From: Calcarisporiella thermophila CBS 279.70
Taxonomy: Eukaryota > Calcarisporiellomycota
NCBI RefSeq assembly: GCF_041956535.1
Contig: NW_027192205.1
Coordinates: forward strand, 665,936 to 729,935
DNA length: 64,000 nucleotides
Direction: 5' to 3'
Shown here: piece after piece, positions 55,744 to 64,000 of the stretch
Position numbering within the stretch: position 1 is the stretch's first letter
Layout of the letters: every line of letters begins with the position of its first letter
The notes under the pieces: generated by a model
What the model was told of the DNA's origin: nothing
Database searches by the model: none
What the model saw: only the letters and a program-made list of their open reading frames with translations
Made by a program: the position numbers and the translations under genes

Positions 55744-56007
55744 TTATTTTTTGCAGTATGAGTCTTTACCATCACCAACAATACAACCTTTTTTGCATAC
55801 TCCAAGATCCTTAGCAACTGCACCATAGCGGGAGCACTGGAAAATGTGGTCATTCAGATTGGTTCCACAACCCCCCTCGTAGGGAAGTTCAACTCCACAA
55901 TAGAGCCCTCGTCCTTGGCCCTTTTTACAATAACATTTGGCATCGGTGGAACCGATCAAGGCAAATACAGCGGAAGCAAGCGCAAAGGTATAAACAATAG
56001 CTTTCAT
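55744..56007 (-). CDS. Small secreted cysteine-rich protein
   Basis: 87 aa. A signal peptide (MKAIVYTFALASAVFALIGSTDA) leads to a 64-residue chain with eight cysteines (K-C-Y-C, Y-C-G, G-C-G-T, Q-C-S, V-C-K-K-G-C, Y-C). The C-Y-C-K...Y-C-G-V-E-L-P-Y-E-G-G-C-G pattern resembles small secreted proteins of fungal plant or insect associates, but I cannot name the family. TATA box and short 5' leader support expression. Unlike the 49.8-kb protein in cysteine spacing. Confidence 0.7.
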   Translation of the reverse strand: MKAIVYTFALASAVFALIGSTDAKCYCKKGQGRGLYCGVELPYEGGCGTNLNDHIFQCSRYGAVAKDLGVCKKGCIVGDGKDSYCKK

Positions 56008-56088
56008 TTTAGATTGTCGATTGGTATGGTTATTAAGATATAGGATCGATATTCTTGGATTTACTGGTTATACCGGTAGAAAGTGGCC

Positions 56089-56096
56089 TTTTTATA
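56089..56096 (-). promoter_or_regulatory. TATA box of small secreted protein gene
   Basis: On the minus strand TATAAAAA, 82-89 bp upstream of the start at 56007. Confidence 0.55.
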
Positions 56097-58053
56097 CCTT
56101 TGGTCTTTATTCAAAACTAGATTATACCTCGTTTAAAATAAAAAATAAGTTGGATGACTCAATACAAGAACCTAGACTTGAGTTTAGGGTAACATTTAAA
56201 CAATCAGTTTTCTATTCGGATTCATTTAAAGTGAAGTGACTTGTTACCATGATTCAGTAAAGAGATAAATTCGAACATACAAGTACCTTTTTGGTACATC
56301 CGTTGATATTAGAGTTGCCGTTGATGAACCTTCACTCATTTTTTGAATGCGAATCTGAAAACTATAATGGGTCATACCACTTTCCAAAGTGTATTTACAA
56401 GATGGCAAACCCACGCGCAAATATCCATGTTCTTTGGTGTGTTGATATAGTTACATAATGATTATATCAAAGGGTTGGCATTTACATTAGGTAATATTCT
56501 TTATCTCTCATTTAGTTTTTCAAAAGTAAATAACTAATTGAAAATCAAAGATTCGAAGCAAATAAGACTTTCATGCTCATCAAAACATAAACTATACTAT
56601 ACCATAAAAGTAAAAAAGTCTTATGGTCTCTGCATTTACTTCTCATGAAGTCAAATAAAGTATCCGAATATCATGTGTAGAGGTAACTCCCTACCTAATA
56701 AACTCTATTGTTTATACTTATATGCTAGTGACTAAGGTGTATATTTCTAATTAATAGCTTTTTGGGTATTTGAGTTTTAAAACGACTTGGTGTTAATAAA
56801 ATATTTTATAAAAAAGCACAATGGAGGGGCAATACTAATCAACTATGAATACCTGTGAGAGTAAGTAACTATATTTTACAATCCCAAAAAATATACATAC
56901 AATTAGAAAATACAATAGACAAGATCATATTTGGCGTGTCCATGGGACAATCCAAGAAATGTTTTGCCGAAGACTTGGGTGGAGATTTGAGAATAGTGGT
57001 GAGTCTAGTTACCCAATCTATATACGGTAATAAAAAGGACTGGTCACTTAACCCATCCCGCTCAAATGAACTTTATATTTCCTGTGAGTAATTATTTACC
57101 GATAATAAAATTCTCGACACTTGAGTCACTAATTGGAACTTTTATTCGTTAAGAGTATTTTTTTATTTATAATCTTTATATAATTTTCCGATTTTTGGAG
57201 TTTTGAGAGTCATGTACCCTTTACTATATTTATATTTTTTTCTTCTCGATATTTGCTCTACTATTGAGATGACCAGATTTGTCTTTACCCCAATAATATG
57301 TGTATTCAAGCAATTTATTCCCTTAGGACTATAGTTTCATTTAGGTAAATTTCAAAAAGCTTCAAAAAAAGAATAATATATTTCTGAAATAAACAATGAA
57401 GTGAAAGTGGAAATATGATAAGTAATATATTTGAGCTAAGCCATAGCTATCCTGAATTCAAGTAACATAAATGAATGACTGTTCTAAAAAATTTCTGTAA
57501 TTAGAAACTTTATACCGATCAAATCGGATTTGTGAATGGAAATAAAAATCAAATCAAATAATCCATGCAAATCACGATAGACTTAAGTCAAAAGTGAGCA
57601 AACTTGCTTCAATTTATTATAACCAATTACTATATATTATAATCTCAAAGAATAGGGCAAAATTCAAGGTTGAAGCATAGCAAGTTTTTAAGGAAATATG
57701 GCCTCTTGTAGTAGTTGTCTCTTTACAGCATTTAAATAATAATTCATTAAGAACCATTTTCCTAGATTCTTTATGAAAACTTCAGGTCATTTTTTAGGTC
57801 ACAAGATTGTAATATGATGTTGAGAATGAGCTGAGCATCTCAATAAAAAAACAGTCTAAATTTTGGGTCCGTGCCAAGGAGCATAATGGTCTTTTGTCAA
57901 TTTTTTACGGACTATTCTGCCGAGAATTCTTAGCAAGAAATCTAGAAATTTAAGTTGAAATTACTCGCAAGTGGCCAAATTACTCTATATGGTAACTCTT
58001 ACGAATATCCTTACGTCAAAACTACCTACTCTACTACGCCACTGATTGATTCG
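56097..58053. other. AT-rich intergenic region
   Basis: About 2 kb. The 78-codon frame at 56855-57091 contains KKCFAEDL, vaguely like p24 cargo receptors, but lacks the rest of that family, so it is not called. Otherwise empty. Confidence 0.45.
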
Positions 58054-58061
58054 TATAAATA
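58054..58061 (+). promoter_or_regulatory. TATA box of FAD-linked oxidase gene
   Basis: TATAAATA, 59-66 bp upstream of the ATG at 58120. Confidence 0.6.
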
Positions 58062-58119
58062 TCGCCACTGTTTTTTCTATTCTCAGACAAACTGAATTAA
58101 GCGAAGTTAAAGGAAAACC

Positions 58120-59850
58120 ATGATAAAATACGTCGTTTTAGTTGTGTTTAGTCTCACCCTCTTACACACGGCCATAGCACGAAAATGCCTCTGCTTACCA
58201 AGTGATGACTGCTGGCCTAACCCTCAAGATTGGGCAAGCTTCAATGCATCCGTTGGAGGGCAACTTCTTATACCCACCCCGCCTGCACAGCCATGCCATT
58301 TGCCACACTATGACGAAGCTGCCTGCCATCAAGTGATGCAAAATTGGAACAATTCGTTCTGGCGAAGTGATCAAGTGGGTGCTATGCAGAATACTAACTG
58401 GGAAATGGATGGCGGTCAGGGGTGCCCTCTTGGAACGGATAAAAATGCGCCGTGTCTTCAAGGGTCGATACCAGCATATGCAGTCAACGTCAGCAGTATT
58501 TCTGATGTTCAGAAAACAATAAAATTTGCGACTGATCGAAAACTCCGCCTGGTGATCAAAAACTCAGGACATGATCATCTTGGCCGGAGTAGCGCACCGG
58601 GATCTCTTAGCCTTTGGACACATCATCTTAAAAACATCACGTTCCATGATAATTTCATGGCCGAAAATTGTGACTTGAGGGGAACGAGCCCTGCCGTTAC
58701 CGTGGGGGCTGGTGTTCATTGGGCGGAATTGTATCGGGAGGTCAAGAAACGAAACATCATAATTGTGGGTGGTTCGTCTGCCACCATTGGTGCCGCTGGT
58801 GGTTATGTTCAAGGGGGAGGACATAGCGCATTGTCACCTTTATATGGGTTGAGTGCTGATAACGTACTTGAGTTCAAAGTAGTTACTGCTGATGGTGAGC
58901 TGCGGACAGCCAATGCTTGCCAAAACAAAGATTTGTTTTGGGCCTTGCGGGGTGGTGGAGGCGGTACATTTGGAGTCGTTATATCCGCCACGCATAGGAC
59001 TTACAAGGAGCTTGATGGAGTTGTGGCGACATTTTACAGTATTGCCGCCAACAATTCTGATAGTAATCGGTTTATGGTGAAGGAGTTTATGAAGATACAC
59101 CCTTCTCTTTCGGATGCCGTGTTCTCTGGATATTTCTTCCTGTTCGACAAAAACCTGACTTTTGTTTATCTCTATCCAAGCGCCAATGAAACCCATGCTA
59201 ATATCACACTTGCTCCATTACTGACGTCTTTGCAGGGGCAGAAAGGATTAACTGTCATGGGGACTACACGTACTCTCCCTTCCTACATGAGTTGGCATCA
59301 ATTTATAAAATGTTCTGCTAATTCGCTCTGCACGGATCCTGTCGGTGATAATGCGATTATCGGATCAAGATTAATCCCAAGAGAGAACTTCGAAACGGAT
59401 CAAGGCTTGGATCAATTGACAGATGCCCTAATACAAGTCACGAAAGCTCCATTAACTGATCAGTGGATTCTTGGGATGTTTGTAGCGGGAGGGGCTGTTG
59501 CCCGTAACAACGGAAGCGAGACTTCAGTTAACCCGGCTTGGCGGAAGACGTTGGTTCATATGGAATTCACGACTACGTGGGCCAATAATGCGACTCAAGA
59601 GGAGATAAGTCGCCGTGCCGAAGCAGTAACACGCACTACTCAGCTACTCAAAGATATCACTCCTGGCTCTGGGGTTTATATCAATGAAGCGGACCCAAAT
59701 GACCCGGAGTGGCAACAGTCTTATTTTGGAGCAAATTATCCTCGTCTTAAAGCCATCAAAAGAACGATTGATCCACAAGGACTATTTAGGTGCCGAAAAT
59801 GCGTGGGAAGTGAAGATTGGACAGAGGATCTCAATTGCGAAAAGAGCTAA
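58120..59850 (+). CDS. Secreted FAD-linked oxidoreductase (berberine-bridge-enzyme-like)
   Basis: Intronless, 576 aa. A signal peptide (MIKYVVLVVFSLTLLHTAIA) is followed by a Cys-rich pre-domain, the FAD-binding PCMH domain with NSGHDHLGRSSAPGSLSLW (about 148-166, His151 as the likely flavin attachment site) and VTVGAGVHWAEL, and a C-terminal BBE segment (EADPNDPEWQQSYFGANYPR, K-R-T-I-D-P-Q-G-L-F). The second covalent site, usually G-x-C-P-T-x-G, reads GGSSATIGAAGG, so Cys is replaced by Ser and the flavin is probably singly bound. At least six N-glycosylation sites. Such enzymes oxidise sugars, alkaloids or phenolics outside the cell. Confidence 0.88.
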   Translation: MIKYVVLVVFSLTLLHTAIARKCLCLPSDDCWPNPQDWASFNASVGGQLLIPTPPAQPCHLPHYDEAACHQVMQNWNNSFWRSDQVGAMQNTNWEMDGGQGCPLGTDKNAPCLQGSIPAYAVNVSSISDVQKTIKFATDRKLRLVIKNSGHDHLGRSSAPGSLSLWTHHLKNITFHDNFMAENCDLRGTSPAVTVGAGVHWAELYREVKKRNIIIVGGSSATIGAAGGYVQGGGHSALSPLYGLSADNVLEFKVVTADGELRTANACQNKDLFWALRGGGGGTFGVVISATHRTYKELDGVVATFYSIAANNSDSNRFMVKEFMKIHPSLSDAVFSGYFFLFDKNLTFVYLYPSANETHANITLAPLLTSLQGQKGLTVMGTTRTLPSYMSWHQFIKCSANSLCTDPVGDNAIIGSRLIPRENFETDQGLDQLTDALIQVTKAPLTDQWILGMFVAGGAVARNNGSETSVNPAWRKTLVHMEFTTTWANNATQEEISRRAEAVTRTTQLLKDITPGSGVYINEADPNDPEWQQSYFGANYPRLKAIKRTIDPQGLFRCRKCVGSEDWTEDLNCEKS

Positions 59851-61646
59851 AGTAAATTCGAAAGAGTTATCTTTTTTATTCCTTTAATTATTTGGAGAAT
59901 TAGAATTTTTTTTGATATGTAATTTACTCGACAAAATATATATCAAATAAAATTTAATGTTCTTATTAATTCCATTCAAATTTATAAACCCGAATGACAT
60001 GATCGACGTAGATATACTTCAGTTCGGTTATAACGGTTGGTTTCAGTAATAAAATGCTTTATCTACTCGACTGCAAACCTGTCTGAGACAAACAAGACAC
60101 CTCAGGACATACATCGCAACCATTATATTCTGAAGGCGAGAGAGAAGAGTAAACACTTAGATCGTCAAGCTGGCAGAAATATTTCTGTTAATCAGTCTTA
60201 AGATAGATGATAATGGACAATACTGTATAGTATAGTCGTAATCATATTTCGACATTTTTAGATTTATCTTGCTTTTAATTTCTTACATTATAGAAATCCC
60301 CCCCTTTCCTAATGGATTTCCCTTACTTTTTCGTCTATCCCTATTCTGCTCACGGCATCAAATGTGGAATTAGTGCGTTGTAAAAACCATGGGGTATAGG
60401 ACTGAGCAGAATAACTTCTTGGAGGGAGAGTCAATTCCTGAACTGGGAAATTTGTGAGGTAATTGTGGAGGGAGTGAGAGTTTCTGGAGTTCGCGTAGAT
60501 ACCGGAGGGGGCAATCGACTGCTCATTGGCGTCCGTGATCGCCACCTCAACGGAATTTTAGGAGAGAATAAACCTCTGTACCAGGGCACCGAGTACTAGA
60601 TTAGAGTGGGAGTTCGCCAACCATTGCTGAGTGGAAAAAGGTGACTTCTCATGGACACAGTTAGCAGCGGTCTTGACCACCCGCTGTATAAAAGTATATG
60701 AACAGCACTCGCAGGAATGCACTGAGTGCTGCCTGACCCGTGCTGCTACCATGCAGCCCCATATTGTGCTAGCTCCACTTTCAAGTTCTAGGCGATCGGA
60801 TCAAGGGGAGACAGAGGATCTATAAGATTCAGAAGGATATTTATTTGATATGGCGGCAATCCGATAACTAGCGATGGTGCCTAGTGCCTAGTGCCTGGTT
60901 GAGATTCATGTCGAGCGGGTATGCTACCAATCTAGTTTATATACCGACCGTACGCGATGATGATCATGCTTATGTAGCCAATATCGATAGCAGCGGCATT
61001 AGCGTGTTCAGGTTAATGATAAAAAAACAAACGAGTTTTACACTATACTCAATATACTGCGATTTTCTGCGAGTTCTGTACATTGTTAATCAACACAATG
61101 TATGATCGCGGTCGTTACTAATCGTGTCTATGAGATGTTATCGTGTTCAGTCATATAGAGTTTATTTGAATACTTCGTCTTTTAGTTTTATTATAAAGAG
61201 CCAACTCTGATGCAGAGAGAGTTGAAATGAAAAGGGCGCGCGCTATCAAGTCGGAATAAGCCCTGAGATTTAGCTTGGTCTCAATAGTAGGTATCGCAGT
61301 GTGAAGCATTGGAAGGGGTAGGCAACCTTATTTCCACCGCATTATTGATACTCAATAGTAAATATTTCCCGAAATTACAGGAAACCTTAGTTTTAATAAA
61401 ATTGATTCTTTCTCCTGAAAATCACCATGGCCAATAAATATTTGTACCTAACCTAAATACTTAAATTTTCATATCATATACATCAAGAGCTGTGTTATCG
61501 CTCTTATTCAGTTAGGTCATTAATCCTTATTAAGTTAAAACTCTTTTATTGACATTAATTAAGCTTTATTAATTGAATTTTAATGAATCAACATTTTCAT
61601 GAATTTCTGACCTATATGCTGCGCCAATTTAATTTCTAAGAAGCGG
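59851..61646. other. Intergenic region with an interrupted open frame
   Basis: 1.8 kb. On the minus strand one frame from 60752 to 60309 is open except for a single TAA at 60558-60560; a 36-nt gt...ag segment would remove the stop in frame, but that is shorter than any other intron here. No family is recognised. A tandem tagtgcc repeat lies near 60875. Confidence 0.35.
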
Positions 61647-61654
61647 TATATAAG
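61647..61654 (+). promoter_or_regulatory. TATA-like box of nuclease-like/kinase gene
   Basis: TATATAAG, 33-40 bp upstream of the ATG at 61687. Confidence 0.45.
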
Positions 61655-61686
61655 AATAATCATTGATTCAAGAAAGAAATTTAACC

Positions 61687-64000
61687 ATGCCCCCCAAGAG
61701 AACTCGCTCTTCGGAAAAGGGAATAGGTACGCAATCCCATTTGAAAGCGTCTGTGTTAAATTTGAATAATTTATATTTTATTCTTAGAGGAGAGTACAAG
61801 CAACAATGTTAAAGGAGGAAAGAAAAGAGGAAAGAAATCAGTTAGTGTTCATGGGGATGAATCTATGTTCTCACCTGGTGAATCTTTTGCACAATTACCT
61901 CAAGCGAAACACCCCCCTGCGATATCTTCAGCATCTCCAACTTCTTTATCAATCGTAACTCCGATTCGACCCCAAAATCAGGATTATGGCTTGCCTAAGT
62001 TGGATGGGCGATATTATTCAAATAGAACTGTTAGAGCGCGTAAATATTAATTATTTTGCTAATAATTTCTTTCTAAAAACAATTCTATACCAATATTACA
62101 TAGCGCCTTTCAATGATGGAAAAATCTGGCAAGAATATGTTCGGCACATTACTGGGTGGCATTACCCTCATAGTAGTAATATTCCTGAGGATGAACTTGA
62201 CCAACAGTATGTATTGAATTGGCTTCCGAAACAGATATATTTGATTTTGATCATGCTATTAGATATTTCAAGGCAACCTTGACAATGGCATCAGAATACA
62301 TTTTCCGCCACAGTTTTATGAAACGTTGGCCTTCGGATTATATTCGTGATCAAAACTTGAAGGCAGCTGTGGAAGAATTCTGCACGGAAAATTCTAGTCG
62401 TTTTTCTTTCTCAAAAGATTACGACATGCTCAGCCTAGATTTTCGATACCTATTTCAATGGCTTATATGGGGAAATGAGGAAGAGAGCATATTGGCTATT
62501 TTCGAAGAGTATTTTCGGGTAGGTCTGGCAGAAAACCGCTCTTACTTATCTGGTCATTTACAATATATTTATATGCTACTTTTACATTTTAGTACCTCCC
62601 AGATAATGAAAAATGCGAAGCACTTGATAGCGAAAAAACAATATCGGTTGCAACTGCAGATAATTGGAAACAGTATATTGAAAAAATGGATCAATCCTCC
62701 AAGGTTGTCTCTCCACGTTTAGTCACAGCAGGACTTGAAGCTCTCGCAAATGTACGTAAAACTGTGGAGCCAGATTTTGGAGGATTAGTCCTTCAACCAC
62801 TTATTGGCGCGCCACTTCTTGCAGCAAAAATACCTAGTTTCTTTTCGCAGAGAGAATTTAGGTTTCCGGTGAACGAAGGTTGGGCTCCTATAATCGACTT
62901 TGCTTGTGGGGTGGATATAGCGGAAAAGAAAATTCCTGTATTAATCGTCGAAGTTGAGGCGTCGAAGATAGTTTCGAATTCTGCCCACAAAGATACCCGA
63001 AAAGTGGCTCAACTATTGCGTAGATCGCTAGAGTTGATGGCAAAGAAAGTACCTGACAATGCTATTGAAGAGCTCAGATCATATGGTCTCCTTCTTTCCT
63101 CGGATGGCAAATATGAATTTGTTGGAATGAAACCAATACGAGAACGCCGGAATATGAACGGGTCACACTTTAACTTCTGTCTCTTCGAGCAACTGCTTGT
63201 AGGAGAGCTAGATGTCAGCTTGATAACGTCACTTAATATAGACCATATTATCGAGATTAATAGCTTCCTTCTCGGACCCGTCAGAGAAGCAATGCTCAAA
63301 ACCCAAAATCTTACGGGTAGACGTGGCCCCAGGACAGAAGGTACAATAGGATTCCAATAATTATTTTTACTGGACATTTCATAGTTTAATTCACAAATAT
63401 TTCGGTTAAAGACCGCTTTCCTCCTCCCCAGATGCATTTGGAATCGCGTGCTGGAAGTTCGAAATATACTCCAAAGAAAGGAGAAGGAAAAAGAGGCGAT
63501 GAAAGAAGCGAGGAAGCGGAAGAGAGTGGTAGCGGAGGCGGTCATCAATGGATTACCAATGTATCAATGTCTATGTTATCTCTTATTGAGAAATACGGTT
63601 ACAAGTATATCAGTGCATTACACGAGGTAGGAATTTGATCTCTATGTTTTAGAGCTGTACCTGATTAATAATCTATCAAATACCTACGGAATTTCTCAAT
63701 AGAGTGATCATACCCAAGTTTTTCACGTAGCTCATGAAAATGATTCATTTGCATTTGTAGTGAAGCTTGGAGACGGGCGTGAAATTTCCTTACTACAAAA
63801 GCTCCAGGTATTTTGTATTTTTTTAACATTTTTTTGTACCACCTCATTGACTCGCGTTTTAGGGCTTGCCAAATATTGTGCAGCTATTCGACACTTTGTT
63901 GCTTCATGGTTGCTATGGCATGGTCTTGGATAAAGTGGATGTTTACGGCAGAGAATTTTACAAGGTACTCGATAAGCTTTCGGTCATTTAATTCTATTTT
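61687..64000 (+). CDS. Multi-domain protein: PD-(D/E)XK-like region plus protein-kinase-like domain (partial, runs off window)
   Basis: Deduced exons: 61687-61726, 61788-62039, 62104-62206, 62263-62518, 62593-63340, 63412-63626, 63703-63807, 63863-63964 and beyond. A basic, disordered N-terminus (MPPKRTRSS..., KKRGKK) suggests nuclear targeting. A helical middle region follows (DYIRDQNLKAAVEEF...). The block WAPIIDFACGVD...IPVLIVEVEASK, then KDTRKVAQLLRRSLELM, has the D...E-x-E pattern and trailing Q/K helix of PD-(D/E)XK nucleases, but the catalytic K is E, so activity is doubtful. After a Gly/Ser-rich linker comes a kinase-like N-lobe: SFAFVVKL (VAIK lysine), REISLLQKL (helix-C Glu), NIVQLFD and the hinge-like MVLDKV. 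The exon 3-4 and 5-6 junctions are the least certain. Crinkler-type effectors combine such domains. Confidence 0.6.

Noticed and set aside
56855-57091. Frame with KKCFAEDL, reminiscent of p24/emp24 cargo receptors
   Set aside because: The match is limited to a few residues; GOLD-domain continuation, coiled coil and membrane anchor are missing.
62200-62282. Alternative reading of the exon 3-4 junction in the right-edge gene without an intron
   Set aside because: The 56-nt GT-AG intron restores frame into the long downstream exon; the unspliced reading runs into a stop, although transcript proof is lacking.
1-64000. CRISPR arrays, bacterial operons, plasmid or phage origins
   Set aside because: No spaced direct-repeat arrays or Shine-Dalgarno-led operons; spliceosomal introns and tRNA/retrotransposon content show nuclear eukaryotic DNA.

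Overview
The window is a piece of a fungal nuclear chromosome. Most protein genes on the left carry short GT-AG introns (about 60-110 nt, a few longer). The gene set includes fungal hallmarks: the DASH kinetochore subunit Dad4, a velvet regulator, an Sfp1-type zinc finger regulator, a sphingolipid 2-hydroxylase and the GRASP/Grh1 Golgi protein. Non-LTR retrotransposon debris, a GH25 lysozyme and a KpsF/GutQ-like sugar isomerase would suit an early-diverging ('zygomycete-grade') fungus, but the sequence alone does not prove the lineage. All exon structures below were deduced by reading splice sites and conserved protein motifs by eye.

Layout. 0-3.8 kb: two 5'-truncated non-LTR retrotransposon copies, each with clear target-site duplications. 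3.8-17.4 kb: dense housekeeping block: GT28-like glycosyltransferase, complex I NDUFA13 and Dad4 (divergent pair), fatty acid 2-hydroxylase, GRASP, the CPSF73/Ysh1 endonuclease, a velvet protein, glycine cleavage H protein and a NAA50-like acetyltransferase. 18.7-27.5 kb: a secreted acidic-tailed protein, a SIS/CBS sugar isomerase and two developmental or growth regulators on the minus strand (homeobox, Sfp1-like) with long upstream regions, one of which I could not resolve. 28.5-29.6 kb: a tRNA-Thr(AGT) gene with three consecutive retrotransposon 3' ends stacked in essentially one target site about 85-100 bp upstream of it. 30.4-40.3 kb: a UBZ4-finger protein with a PCNA-box-like motif, mitochondrial rRNA methyltransferase Mrm1, FAD synthase, Yip1 (with an apparent one-base frameshift) and NADPH-cytochrome P450 reductase.

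40.3-61.7 kb differs: it is AT-rich and gene-poor, and most genes are intronless, often secreted, with a recognisable TATA box 60-100 bp upstream. It holds an orphan secreted protein, an M20 amidohydrolase (the one intron-rich gene here), a GH25 lysozyme, two small cysteine-rich secreted proteins, a BAHD-type acyltransferase, a bacterial-looking MFS transporter and a secreted FAD-linked oxidase. The acyltransferase, transporter and oxidase could serve one secondary pathway, but no backbone synthase is visible. 61.7 kb to the right edge: a multi-exon gene that appears to fuse a PD-(D/E)XK-like region to a protein-kinase-like domain, reminiscent of Crinkler-type effector architectures; it runs off the window.

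Most promising for follow-up: the tRNA-associated nested retrotransposon stack, the nuclease-like/kinase gene at the right edge, the probable bacterial MFS gene, the UBZ4/PIP-like protein and the Yip1 frameshift.
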